Source of the DNA: Setoptus koraiensis
Lineage: Eukaryota; Arthropoda
Assembly (NCBI GenBank): GCA_048013815.1
Contig: CM106586.1
Location: 17,174,001-17,238,000, forward strand
Length of the DNA: 64,000 nucleotides
Direction of reading: 5' to 3'
Made by a program: the position numbers and the translations under genes. A model generated the notes under the pieces. It was not told the origin of the DNA. It did not search any database and saw only the letters and a list, made by a program, of their open reading frames with translations. How positions within the stretch are numbered: the first letter of the stretch is position 1; each line of letters begins with the position of its first letter. Shown in pieces: positions 30,486-42,526 of the stretch.

Positions 30486-31126
30486 GGCCTTACGAATACC
30501 GTAAGTGAGTTATCGTATCGGGCGCCCGTCTCCCATTTTCGCTCATTTGTTTTTGCTTATACCCAGCTCGGGCCGCAACGCGGGCCGGCATGCGAAACAC
30601 AACTAATCATTCTCGGCTTCGTTTACCATTGCCATACATTACATATATTGTTTTATTTCCGATTTCGGCTGCCTGCCTCCCCCCCCCCCGCACAAATTTG
30701 TCGAAATGCACGCCCCCCCCCACTCCCCCGATCGCCTGTCGGCACTGGGTGCGGGACGAGCCAGGCCGCCCATTGTGTCATTGTCGGTCGACTGGTTGTA
30801 ACTGGTCACCAAAAAGCTGACGTAACATAACGCGCGATATTGAATTTCTGTCTGTATGTATTGCGGCGAACAGACCCATCCGCGGAACAGATTCGGCGGT
30901 CATGTCGGGCCGGCCAACTAAAAACGCTCTCCCTCTCTCCCGCTGTCTGCCACTAATAGCTTGCAAAGTTCAATATGCAAAAAGGGTGCGAGATGAGATT
31001 GGCACTGCTGACGAGCGACTCGACGGAACAGGAAGCGCGCGAAGAAACTGCACAATGTATGTCATTACCATATGGTGCAAATGAGCGCCGATAAGCCGCT
31101 ACACGGCTCATATCACACGAGTCGGC

Positions 31127-31460
31127 CTACAACAACGACAACAACGACAACAACGACAACAACGACAACAACCACAACAACAGCAACAGCAACGACGACA
31201 AAGACACCGACAACAACGACCAATGACGTCGCTAACAACGCGTGCAACACGCGCTACGTGCGCGCACTAACACCGAGGCCGATATGACGAGCCTTCGTTT
31301 GCGTCATGTCGTCTCGTGCAACGAGATGCATTGTTTGCTCTGGCGACGAGTGCGCTGGTTGTCGTCGCTGTTGTCGCTGTTGTGTGTGGTTGTCGCTGTC
31401 TTGTGTGGTTGTTGTTGTTGTTGTGTGGTTGTTGTTGTTGTGTGGTTGTTGTCGTTGCGG
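31127..31460. repeat. Second pair of convergent CAA/TTG arrays
   Basis: A plus-strand ACAACG/ACAACA array (31127-31218) faces a TTGTTG/GTGGTTGTTG array (about 31355-31460). The arrangement repeats that at 24.65-25.0 kb. Both arrays are open in several frames and so create spurious Thr-rich or Cys/Val-rich translations. Confidence 0.75.
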
Positions 31461-32265
31461 CACGTCGTTGGGCCTCATTATGGTCGCCGGCGCAATTGTC
31501 ATTTGGCGAGCTTGTTTATGGCTGGCGCAGCCCGTGTTAATCATTGCCGACCACGTGACGACGACGCTATCTTATCTCTATATAAAAACGCTGCTTACAT
31601 CGGGTATTACCTGTGCATTGTTGTGCCGTACCCAGCGTGGCGGCCTCTATTCAGGAATAACGGGCCACTTAGGCCCGTTCGGGTTGTAACCACCGAGCCC
31701 GAAGTGGCTTTTGGCTTTTACAAGAGAAGCCGGGCTCTTATTTCAGGAGGCCGGGCCTGAAGGGGTCCAAAGTGGCCTCCAATGCCAGTAAAAGTCCGAA
31801 TAGAGGCCGCTTCAAGCCAGCTCGGGCTTAAAGGGGCCTGCTTCCATCTTGATAAAGGCCGCCGGTTTAAACCATTTATGCCGCCGCGCTGGCCATACCG
31901 ATACACCGACATTCTGCGGACAGTGTGCCGGCATTCCGCGGACATTCCGCCGGCATTATGCGGACATTCTGGGAGCTGACAGCCGTTGGCCAGTAGCCCG
32001 CGGCTACCCGTGATAATGGGCAGCCCGTAGACAGTTACTCGATGTCGTGCCGTCACAATCAGTGTGCTGGCCAGCATTAGCCGGTGTTGGCGATATCACG
32101 GCCTTGGCGCCAATCACAAGACGCCACTCTAACTGGCAGCAGCCAGCGGCCAGCCACATGAATGAAGGGGGGGGGATTCATGACGCAATCTATATGCGCT
32201 CGGGCGCGGATTTGTTTATTTGGGCGCACGCCAAACCTGACGAGTTGTCGTGGCTCGCCCGTGAC

Positions 32266-32351
32266 GAACGACCAAAGAACGACCAAAGAACGACCAAAGA
32301 ACGACCAGAGAACAACCAGAGAACAACCAGAGAACAACCAGAGAACGACCA
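32266..32351 (+). repeat. 11-base tandem repeat
   Basis: About eight copies of GAACGACCAAA/GAACAACCAGA; the variant units are clustered, indicating local duplication of subsets. Confidence 0.9.
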
Positions 32352-33591
32352 AGTAACGAGCGAAGAATGAGCTCAATCAAGCCGAATGCACCGCCGAACG
32401 CGGCCCCAAAACAAGCCAACTATATCACGTAATGTATAAATTAATGGCCGGCCTCCGGCGAACCGTGGCCCGAGCTGCCAATGGGCTAAGCAAGTCGCAA
32501 ATTGCAGCAGCTCGCCAATTAGGCCCGCCGATGCATTTGTCTGATTGCTTTTTCGGGCCGCCGATTGGTCTCTTTTTGCTCCACTTTTTGCTGCACGGGG
32601 GCCCGAGCGAGCCGAACGGCGAGTAGCCAACGGTTGCGTGTCGCATATTTATATGTTATGCGTTTGGCGCCCGGTGTATATGTTAATATTAATTGACAAT
32701 CAAGTGCTTGCATAATTAATTAACAATTAAGTGGGCCTATATCTCGTTCGTCGCTCGCCGCACGCGCACAAATCTCGTTTTTTGTCGGACATAACGCTAA
32801 TGAGATTGCTCGTTGCCGGTGTCCGCCGAGCTTGAGGCCAGACAAACAAAGGTGAACGGCACGACATTAGCATGGCTCAATCATGGCAAGACAGCGGCAA
32901 TGGCCAAATGTTGCCAAATGCCCCAATCAGCTGCAGACGGTCTGGTCGATGAAATCGCTCATATTTTGGCCTTCCAGCATGAGCGTTCGCTGCCAAAAAT
33001 ATCCAAAATATCGCCGTCATCAGCTTCGTTGCCGTCGCACGGTCTAGACTGCACGTGCGAGCCTCCAATCAACTGCCGGGCCGGCCCAGCAATTTTCGGG
33101 CCGGCAATTTGCGAGCCGCGAGCCGCGCGCCGCGTGCTGCGATCTTCCAGCCACAAGCCACAAGGCGCGAGCCGCGAACGAGGATCCGCGATCGACGAAA
33201 CACGAGCCAGCGGGCCAATCAGCTCGAAACTCGCTCGAAACTCGCGGCTTGGGACTCGGCACTCCAGATCGGGACTCGGCACCCCGGACAAGACTCCCAA
33301 CCGAAGACTGGGGCCGGATGGCGGGGTCCCCGGGCGCCCCGTTTAATCCAACTGAGCCAAATCGTGCTGCCGAGATGAGGAGCACGAGATAGGGGCAAAA
33401 TAAACTTTTCCGCGTCCTGCCAGCAACAGCCCAACAGAGGTCAATACCGAGCTTGCCGGTATTGAAAACTCGGGGCCCGTGGGGCCCGCACTTGTAGCCG
33501 GGTTCGATGAAACTATAATTGGGTTGCAATAACAGAGCTGTCCCGGCGATCACCCAAAGCTCGGTTAGCTGCGCATTGAGGCCTCGCCAGC

Positions 33592-33668
33592 AAAATGCAA
33601 AGTCAGCAAAATGCAAAGCCAGCGAAATGCAAAGCCAGCGAAATGCAAAGCCAGCGAAATGCAAAGCA
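33592..33668 (+). repeat. 16-base tandem repeat
   Basis: Nearly five copies of AAATGCAAAGCCAGCG with slight variation at the left end. Confidence 0.9.
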
Positions 33669-34639
33669 GGTCCCGAGATGGAGAGCTTGCGCAACGAGAT
33701 AAGACAGCGGCCCATTATATTATAATTTGTTTGCCATTCGTACATAATTTGGTTGTGCGGCTAACTCAATTGCATTATCATCACATTGACGCATTAATAT
33801 ATCATCTATATCGGCTCATGTCGAGGCAACGCGCCACAAATCGGCGCCACATTCGCTGAAATATTCACTCAAGTCAAGTGAGTGAATTCGTTCACTTGAG
33901 AGAGTAATTTCATAAGCGCGCGCCGGCAAGCTGCCATGTGGCTCGCCGGGCTTCGGGGGCCCCCGCCAGTTAGCGGGCCCCCGTTAGTTTGGCAGCGCTG
34001 TCATCGAGAGCAGTCAATTGCGTGCGCATTGTGTGCGCCATAATTGACCATAATGGCACTGCAAAGGCACGCGAAATTAGGCGCCCAACATGATGATTAG
34101 AAATGACAAAAATGGGGCCCCTTTGGGGCCTCATTTTGCTCATATAAGCCATAACACATTTGGCATATATTCGGGACACATTTGGTCGCCATTTGGCACA
34201 CATTTGGGCGCCATTTGGCACACATTTGGCACAGCCGGCATTGGCTGCAACATTTGCGCTGGCCAGACGCTTACGTAACCAACTGGCGACGAGTGTCTGC
34301 ATTATTATTTTTATTATGCGCGCCAGCTTTTGTCTGCGCCGTCTGCTCACTCAAATCGGCCAGCGGGTACGCGCAATGTTAGCGGGGCGCCACTGCCAAA
34401 GTGTTGGCGCCAGGTCTGTGCGGGCGAGCCGGGTCTCGCGGGTCAGATTAGAGCGGCCGCGCTGCCTGACCGGCGCTCCGATCTGGCTGAAAACGGGTTT
34501 CGCAGCGGCGGCGAGATCGCGCCGGTGTCACTGCGCCGACGGTTGATGGCGGCGGCGGTCGGGGAGTTTGTGTCCGACCGTCTGCTGTCTCGGCGCTGCG
34601 AGCTTGCTCTGGGCACTGCTGCCTGGTGGGATGTTGTGT

Positions 34640-34722
34640 GGGAGAGATGCTTTGCGTGTGAGAATCGCGTTGCGTGGGAGAGTCGCGTTGTGTGGGAGAG
34701 TCGCGTTGTGTGGGAGATTATC
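34640..34722 (+). repeat. 18-base tandem repeat
   Basis: Three or four copies of GTGGGAGAGTCGCGTTGT, more degenerate to the left. Confidence 0.85.
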
Positions 34723-34816
34723 GCTCGGGCAAATCAGGGAGCAGACCCGAGCGCGAGCTGACAACTGTTCGTTTAGATAAATGCGCGCCACCAGATATGA
34801 TTTACACACGATTTAC

Positions 34817-34840
34817 ACACACACACACACACACACACGC
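34817..34840 (+). repeat. AC microsatellite
   Basis: An uninterrupted CA run of about 22 bases. Confidence 0.9.
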
Positions 34841-36072
34841 CATATATAAACGGGCCATACAAAAATGTATACAAAAAGGCCGCGATGGGAGCGCGGGAGG
34901 CTCCGCGAGCGGCCCGACAAAGTGCACCGGGCGAGCAACGAGACAAAAGTGGACAAAACGAGATTAGAGGCGCCAATTAATGGCGGGCGGCGGGGCCGCG
35001 CCAAGAATCGCCGCACAAGATAGATTGGGGGATCGGGCGCAGTTGCGGCGTGCACTCTATCATGTCATTAAGCCGGGATTGTCAAGTTGACTGGCGAGTC
35101 AACGAGCCGGTCGGTCTTTTTTGGGCCCCGTCGGCTCGCTCGGGCCCGCAACGAGGCCAGCTCATGTGTCAACTGGCCGGCGAGCCCTTCCTGGTCGCTC
35201 TTGGCCCCCTCCCGACCCCCTCTCGACCTCGTCTCACGCTTGGTTTTGGCGAGCCACCTCTGGCGAGCCACCTCTGGCAAGCTACTTTTGGCGAGCTACT
35301 TGTTGGCTCGCACAAAGGGCGCGAAGCCCCAGCAGCAGCAGCAGTGGCTGGCAGCACGTGTACGTGCGCCACCAACAAATCAAGACCAACAATATCAAGT
35401 GCATCAATCGGTGACAAGTCATCTTGTTCCCGGTTCCTTGTTCCTCGTTGCCTGCTTGGCCCCCCACGCCGGTCAGCCGTGTCGCGGCGCGCCGGGCCGC
35501 GTTCGCCCGTGGGCCCAATCTCGGCCGGCCGTCGGCCTGCGTCTGACACAGCGCCCGACAATGGCTCTGACAGCCGCTCTGACATAACTAGTTCACTCGG
35601 CCAGTCATGTCATCCTGGGGCGCCATTTGCCATCTTGCCGTTTTGACACAACAATGCGCGGCTTGCGGCACCGTCGGGCAGCGTTGTTGTGGCGGCCGTC
35701 ACTTTCGTCCATCGTCATCGGCAATAATCTATTGTGTGTGTGTGCGTCTCGACTCAACTAGATTGCCGGCCCGCCGCCGTTGCCGCTGCCCCCGCCCGCT
35801 CCGGGACCGAGCGTGCGATCATCGTTATTGTTGTCGTCGCGGCGAGACGTCTAATCGAGTTTTGTCGGGCCCATTGATTCGCTCGGCCCGAATGGAAATG
35901 AGCGCAACCGGAGCGCCGGTCGACGACAGTCGCCGGCACTCATAACGGCACTCAAAACGGCACTCATAACGGCGTTCATGGCGGCGCTCATGGCGGAGCT
36001 CATAAAGGTTTGCGCCGGCGGCATTCGGGCCGCGTCAAGTGGCCCTCGGCCGGCCGACTGGTCAAGTGGTCG

Positions 36073-36193
36073 AGCGGACCGCATGAGCGGATGAGCGGGC
36101 GGGCGAGCGGATGAGCGGGCGAGCGAGCGGATGAGCGGGCGGGCGAGCGGATGAGCGGGCGGGCGAGCGGATGAGCGGGCGGGCGAGCGGATG
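36073..36193 (+). repeat. 20-base tandem repeat
   Basis: About six copies of GAGCGGATGAGCGGGCGGGC, some shortened by four bases. Confidence 0.9.
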
Positions 36194-37505
36194 CGTGGAC
36201 GAGTGGCGGATAAAATAATGCGACTGGCCGGCGCGCTCGGCACAAAAATGGGGCCGATTTGGGCCGCGCGCATGGTGCGCAATGTTTGCAGGCGGAGTTC
36301 ATCGCCAAAAAAGTCGCTCGCTGTGCAGCTGTCGCAGTTGCTGCCGGCCGCTCGACGGGCGCCGCTGGCCGCACCGGGCCTCACCGGGCCTCATCCGAAG
36401 CCCGACAGGTTTTCTGGCTGCGCGCGCCCGAATAATGTCATTATGTATCCAAACTCACGTGACGCAAACTGTTTTGTTAATTGTATTGTTTCCGCGCGAC
36501 AAGCGCACCGAACGCGGCGGACGCGACCCACGCAGGCAATTTGCGAGCTGCCCACATGGTGTCTCGGCGCACGAAATTGGCCAAATTGGGGCCCCGACAT
36601 CGCACAATAAAAATAAATCTGGCGCGCGCGTACAGCTCCACAAGGACTGAGCGAATGCCATTTCATGTACGTGTATATTTAGCATGTTTAGTGTATTTAG
36701 TATATTTAGTAGATTTGGTATATTTGGTATATTTTGTGCGCGGCATCGGGCATGTCGCATGCATTGTGTGTGTTTTGTGTGGGGCCCGCGAGTGAGCGGG
36801 CCGAAACATTGTCATTATGGGGCCATTATTAGCCTGATGTGTGCGGCGCGTCGCCATGAATTCGGACGGCCCGTTGCAGCGAATTCGGTCGGCGCTGTCG
36901 GGATTTCGGTCCGGCCAACGACACCGGCCCGCCATTTGCGGCCGCAAATAAAGAGCTCGCCAATGGAGTCCGCTCGGCCATTTGCGGCCATTTGCGGCCA
37001 TTTGTTGGCCGATTCACGATCCGAGCCATCGCATCGCCGAGTGGTCGCATTCTAGTGCGGCCAGCGGTCGCATTCTAGTGCGGCCAGCGGTCGCACCCGC
37101 AACCCGTCAGCGGTCGGCCGTTAGCGGGTCGGCCCGAGCGAAAAGACCCGGCGCAGCCAATAAATTTATTGGCCGCGCTCGGCACTCAACTTTGCAGCGG
37201 ACATTTGACTTTGAACTGAGACATGTTGAGCGCGGCGGCGAGGGGGCGCTTTGGGCGCCGGTCGAGAGCCCGCGCGCGCGGTTTAGAAAAAAGAAAAGTT
37301 TCGAAGCGTGCAATTGATGCGGCGGCATTTTATGAGCGGGCAGCTCGGGTGGAAAAGCCGGCCACTTTGATCGCTGTGCCTTCATCTATCCGCCGACTAT
37401 CCGCCAGCTACCCGGCGCCTGTCCGCCGCTTGCGTCGGGTGTTCAGTTCAATGCACCAGCCAGAGGCCAGCCACCCCTGCGCCGGCTGACCTGATCCCTT
37501 TGGCG

Positions 37506-37545
37506 CGGCTCCCCCGAGCGGCGTGCACGCCGCTCGGGGGAGCCG
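37506..37545. repeat. Perfect 40-bp palindrome
   Basis: Bases 37506-37525 are the exact inverted complement of 37526-37545, with no spacer. The centre is GTGCAC and the arms are GC-rich (CGGCTCCCCCGAGCGGCGTG). The symmetry ends abruptly on both sides. Confidence 0.95.
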
Positions 37546-37914
37546 AGTGTGGGGGCCGGCAGTTGAACGGCGCGTGCTATGCCAATGTCACGCCGATATG
37601 AAGCCATTCGGCGGGGGCCAGTTGACAGGTTGCAGATGCAATTTTATCCGCTGACGTGGTCCGTTTATCGTTCGCTGACGTTGTTCGTTGATGCGCCGCC
37701 ATTGTGGGGCGCCATTGAGGCGCACTTGCTTTGCGCGCTCTACATATTCAAACTGGCGTCGTGTGCGTGTGTGTGTTGTGCGCGCGCACGACGAATTTCA
37801 AAACGCAGCGGCACGACGACGGCACATTGTAGCGCGCGCAGTAACGGTACGACGGCGGCACAGCAACTGCGACGCAACGGTAACGGTCTCGCCGAAAGTG
37901 TCTAGACGCGCACA

Positions 37915-37990
37915 GCGAGCGAGTCAGAGCGAGCGAGTCGGCGAGCTAGTCAGCGAGTCAGTCAGCGAGTCAGTCAGCGAGTCAGTCGAC
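37915..37990 (+). promoter_or_regulatory. Tandem TCAGT array, possible transcription start region of the receptor gene
   Basis: GCGAGTCAGTCA units repeat at least three times. TCAGT is the arthropod initiator core, so the array offers several possible start sites about 1.3 kb upstream of the receptor ATG. This is inference only: the units could equally be a plain tandem repeat. Confidence 0.3.
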
Positions 37991-38929
37991 AGAGTTATTT
38001 GTTGGTTTGCAGCCGACAGTGACGGAGCAGCAACTTCTAGCGACTTTTGCAGTTTGCAGTTTCCATTTCCAGTTTCCCGTTTTCATTTCCAGTGGCGGCG
38101 ACTCTTGCCGAGCGAGTCTCTGGCAGCAAGTAGACATAACTCGAGATTTGCGCCGAGATTTGCTTTGAAACATCAGTGAAGCATCAGTGAGAAACACCAG
38201 CCATTGTTTGCCGCGGTGGTCGCATGTGTAATCAGCGCGGTCGCCATCATTAGCGGGTCGGACGGGTCGTTCATGCGGCTCGTCGCGCCATTGCGTCGCC
38301 TGTGACTTAGTTGTTGTATCAAATCAATTAGAGTTAGCGGCAATTACGGCAAACAATTGCGGCACAGCAAGCAGCAGCCATCAGCAGCAAGCAACAGCAA
38401 GCAACGGCAAGCAACCGCAACCCTTCAGCGCCACGTTGCGACAAATGGATTGGTCGCGGCAGCGCCGAGGTGCGCCCCCAAAGCCCGTCGTCGCCGCCGC
38501 CAACAGTGTCGCCGCCCACGCTATCGCCCGCAACATCGGCCGCAATATCGCCGCCTACACTGTTACCGCAAGCACCGCCACACGAGCAACACCAAGACAA
38601 TCAAGCGAACATTGAGCACGGCTCAAAATTGAGGCCTCCGAAAGTCGAGGCGAACGCACCCAGTGAGAGCATCAGCAAATAGTCAGCAAGAGCGACAACC
38701 ATATCAAAAGTCAAAAGTGCAAGTGTTGACGCCAACGCTGCCCAGCTCGGGCCGGCCCGCCGATCGGGCGCCCAGATAACGGTTCGCAGCGCTCGCTGCG
38801 TCTTGCATTGCGCTCACAATTACACTTACAAACACGCGATACACGCCGCACAATATATATTACGCATCATATATACACATGTATATTTGTATATTTGTGT
38901 CAGTGCGCGGATAAAAGTCGTCAACGCAA

Positions 38930-39275
38930 CAGCGACAACAGCGACAACAACAACAGCGACAACGACAACAACAACAGCGACAACAGCGACAACAGCAACA
39001 GCACGACGAGCGGCATAAAAAGAAAATAAATAGAGATAATAAAATGTTGCGCCACAAAGAAGCGCCAGTCATTAGCGCTAATCCCGTCGTTAGCGCAACA
39101 AGCCCCATCGGCCAACTGGATCAACGACCTCGCTGTCGGGCCCGCCGCGGCAACTTGTTCGGCGGCGCCGCGGCCGGGGCCCCCCGAAAAGCCGCCACAA
39201 CAGCAGCACCCGCAACAACAGCACCGACAGCAACAACAGCACCGACAGCATCGACAGCACCGACAGCATCGACAA
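38930..39275 (+). repeat. ACAACAGCG/ACAGCAACAACAGC simple repeats before and within the receptor 5' end
   Basis: Two CAA/CAG-rich arrays (38930-39005 and 39195-39275) flank a unique stretch containing an upstream in-frame ATG at 39044. The second ends directly at the preferred ATG at 39278. If translated from 39044, the second array would encode Ala/Thr repeats. Confidence 0.8.
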
Positions 39276-39277
39276 CC

Positions 39278-40043
39278 ATGGCGCCGTATATCGTCAGCTG
39301 GGCGATTCTTTTGTGTTTGATGGTGCCCACTTGCCACTGCCAGCGATCGTTGTCCGGGCGCCAATACCGGGCGGCCGGCGTTGCCGGCAAGCGCGAGCCC
39401 AGGTCGCTGCCGGCACTGGGGCCCGAGGCGCCCTACGACACGGGCGACGTTTTGATTAAAGTATCACATGTGGGCAGGGCCGGCGAACCGAGCGCCGATT
39501 CCGATGGGCGCCAGTCTCATCACTCGCAACTATTTCAACAGTTTCAAAACAGCAGCGCTGATTTATTGCAACTTTCCACTGTGCCAAGAGACGAGCAGCG
39601 CCCCATTAATAACAGTGAAAATACCCGAAACGAAGTGTCGCCGCAAAAAAGCGGCCCCGCCAGCTCGAGCTACACAAACAGCAACCACACAAGCAACAAC
39701 AGCAACCACACAAGCAACAACAGCAACAACAACACGACCAACTACGCGAGCGGCGACAACGCCGACGACACACACACGCAAACAGACAAATTAGTGATAC
39801 AATTCCCATTATATATGCGCATAATTGCCACCATGGCGTGCATAATAATATTTACCATTGGTGTTACAGGAAATCTATTGGTGCCACTTGTGGTGATCAA
39901 AACAAAAGATTTGCGCAATTCGACAAATTTATTCCTCATCAATTTATCCGTTGCAGACGTGCTAGTGCTCATAGTGTGCATGCCCACGGTGCTGGTTGAG
40001 CTCCATTCCAGGCCAGAGACTTGGCTGCTGGGCGAACAAATGT
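39278..40043 (+). CDS. Ecdysis-triggering hormone receptor-like GPCR, coding exon 1
   Basis: It encodes a signal peptide (MAPYIVSWAILLCLMVPTC), a long Ser/Asn-rich extracellular N-terminus with several N-glycosylation sites and a NHTSNNS repeat, transmembrane segments 1 and 2, and the start of segment 3. The string VIKTKDLRNSTNLFLINLSV and the following CMPTVLVELHSRPETWLLGE match the most conserved part of arthropod ETH receptors. These receptors respond to the peptide ETH released by Inka cells or their equivalents and trigger the ecdysis motor programme. The exon ends after the first base of the Cys codon of EQMC at a consensus donor (GTAAGT, 40044). The start at 39278 is preferred because it gives a signal peptide in a good context (ACAACCATGG); an in-frame ATG at 39044 would add 78 low-complexity residues. 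Confidence 0.88.
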
Positions 40044-40665
40044 GTAAGTAAATCTCCAATATCGCGCCTCGTCATACTGTCACAATTTGTATAAACAATC
40101 CGGCTGAAATATCCGCGCCTCTCGCCGCTGTCATCCGCTGTATGGGCCCCCGGCCACAAAACGCTTACGACGCTAAATGTGACGCTGCTCGCTTCACTGG
40201 CGACGCTTCGTTTGGCTAGCGTTTATTGCATTTCGTTTATCCGCGCGCGAATATCCACGACCCGAAACCCGCTCTGAACAGCACATCCGGACCCGAAATG
40301 CACTGGTCTGTGTTGGCATTTGAATTGCACCCTTTCTCGAGTTCGTCCACGCGTTTCGACAGCACTTTCCGGGGGCCCAAATCCGTGCATAAACACTCGC
40401 GTAAATCGCGTTTGCACGAGGCTCGCATCACTCGATCACTTGATCCATATCCGTTCGGCGATTTCACACATTCATAGAGGGCATTTGTTCGATGTATTCG
40501 ATGCGATATGCGCAACGAGCGAGTGACGATAATTCATTAATCGGCACGCTGATTTCTCGGCGTGGCGCCTTTTTTCTAATTAACCAATCCAGTCACACAC
40601 ATCGGGGCCCCAGATGGCGCATCGAGGGTCCTAAGTCACCAAATGCAACGCGTACATATCGCACA

Positions 40666-40699
40666 AAGAGACCCGTATTTCATGAAGTACGGGCCTCTT
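40666..40699. repeat. 15-bp hairpin with two mismatches
   Basis: AAGAGACCCGTATTT and AAGTACGGGCCTCTT pair around a CATG loop within the receptor intron, about 90 bases from a second, perfect palindrome. Confidence 0.85.
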
Positions 40700-40790
40700 C
40701 GTCAGATGTGTGATACAAAGTTTGTGTTGTGTGTCTGTATTGCAGGATTGCGCCAAAAAACCAACGCTTTCAAATGTGACACCCGAGCGG

Positions 40791-40816
40791 CTCGCATAAC
40801 TGGCCAGTTATGCGAG
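40791..40816. repeat. Perfect 26-bp palindrome
   Basis: CTCGCATAACTGG is followed directly by its exact inverted complement. No spacer. Confidence 0.95.
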
Positions 40817-42095
40817 GTTGTGTCTACCTGTTGTGGGCCCAGTAGCTCGGCTGTGACATGTCGCTCTCATTGGGCTAACCGTTATTCTTGTTGTCGCAAT
40901 GTCGCTGTCGTTCGTCTCCGTTGTTCACATGTTTGTGATGCTGAAGCGAGGCCTCAGTGACTCCCCCGTTTAACGCTTAAAGTTAGTTCAGTCGTTATGC
41001 TGGCTGTCCAAGTTACACATGAGCGGCGATCTGTTCGAGCATGATATGATTCATACGACGAAAGTCTCACCATGATAATAGTGGGCAGACGGGCGGGCCA
41101 ACGACCGATGTAGCCGCCAAGAATCAGTGATATTCAGGATTCAGTATTATTCACGAGTAGTTAGCTGCAAAGAATCAAATGAGCCTCTAATGGATATTTA
41201 ATGGCCAATGAGCTTATCTGATTTGATTGTTTCAAATCGTGCAATTGGTTCGTGTCTAGCCTGGCGCGAGCCAAGTGCGATGGCTAATCGGCCCCGATAA
41301 AATTATGCACATGTCTAATCGTATATCCGGGGACACTTTTTCTCTGACACTGGTCGTGAGCTGGCATTCGAGATCACTTTATTAGATTTATTGCAGCAAG
41401 AGACGGCGGGCCCAGTACGGCTCGATTGGGCACGGCTCCATCGGGGTCGGTCACCGAGAGGCGCCGCACGACAGTGGCGTTGGTTTTCGTGTCAGCAAAG
41501 CTTTGAAAAATTAATTGTGTGCCACTACAATGATGTGCGACTTGACGCACCAACGAAAAGTTTCGCCTCGCGAGAGATAAGGCTCTGTTGCGGTGCACGT
41601 GGATAATTTATATTCTGAGACGATCATCATTCAAATGTTCGAGTGTGAGCCCCGCCGCTGGCCAATTTTTCGATACTTGCGACTCGTGAGCGCAAAAAGC
41701 CAACAATGCCTGAAAGGAAATAGAAAAAAGATCTGACGCGAATTTGGATTTGTTTCAGCTTGAAGTGGCTAACTTCGAAGCCTGTTTCCTTGCACCCAGC
41801 CTCTTCCATCATCAAATTCGAAAGTGCACTCAAAAGCGCAGCTCCCTTTAGGCACCCCAGAAATAGATAGCTGAGAGGCAGGAAAAATGCAAGGCTTGCC
41901 AAAAATTAACTCAGTGAAAGGTTCGCTGAGCAGGGCACATAGTGGCGCATCGTACCAGTCTATTGCAGTTATCTGATTGTTTGCATGTAAATTGCCTGTA
42001 AATTGCTGAACCCCTCAAAACTTTCGCGATTTCATGCCCTTGATTGCGGAACGCAGATACGCAGATACTTTTTCCCGCCATTATCTTTTCTTTTT

Positions 42096-42165
42096 TCATT
42101 GAAAATCTCTTTTTTCATGGAAAATCTCTATTTTCATGGAAAATCTCCATTTTCATGGAAAATTT
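42096..42165 (+). repeat. 18-base tandem repeat in the receptor intron
   Basis: Four copies of a TTTTCATGGAAAATCTC-like unit with one- to two-base differences. Confidence 0.9.
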
Positions 42166-42497
42166 CGGTGAAAAAAAAAAGAGAAAAATGACCAGCTCGT
42201 TATCTGAAACATCGTTAAATATCCTCCGAAAATCTCTAATATCATGTTTGCCGATGTGCGTGATTTTTTTGCGAAAATGTGTCTAGCGCCGCCTCACATA
42301 ATTACAATTATACCGGTATTGCCGTGAAAAAATGAACTAACAAATGAATGAAAAAAAAAAAAAAAAATGAAAGTGTACATCATGGCTGGCACACAACGAG
42401 AAGCTAATGGGCACATTATAGCACTCATTAGTGTTTCGTCCTTGAAAAAAGTTGAGATATCGCTAGATTTCTCCAGACATCTCTCTTTGGTATTTCG

Positions 42498-42526
42498 ACA
42501 CTGTGTTGTAGACTACAACACAGTGT
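42498..42526. repeat. Perfect 14-bp hairpin with one-base loop
   Basis: ACACTGTGTTGTAG and its inverted complement flank a single A. Confidence 0.9.

Larger units (their letters stand above)
22760..38200. other. 15-kb gene-poor, repeat-rich GC-rich block upstream of the receptor gene
   Basis: No exon with splice sites and a family motif was found. Many frames of 100-230 codons are open on both strands, but their translations are Arg/Ala/Pro/Ser-rich or tandem-repeat encoded and overlap each other, as expected in GC-rich simple DNA. It holds at least ten tandem arrays and several perfect or near-perfect palindromes, listed separately. Being upstream of the receptor's first exon it may contain that gene's regulatory DNA and untranslated 5' exons, but nothing here proves it. 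Confidence 0.6.

Noticed and set aside
31242-31760. 172-codon plus-strand frame with a Cys/Val-rich hydrophobic stretch
   Set aside because: The hydrophobic part is a translated GTT/TGT simple repeat, not a membrane segment.
33044-33745. 233-codon minus-strand open frame
   Set aside because: Partly encoded by a 16-base tandem repeat (repeated FAGFAFRW-type units) and overlapped by equally long frames on the opposite strand.
36073-36193. Regular 20-base repeats considered as CRISPR-like
   Set aside because: No unique spacers between units and the DNA is animal; simple tandem repeat.
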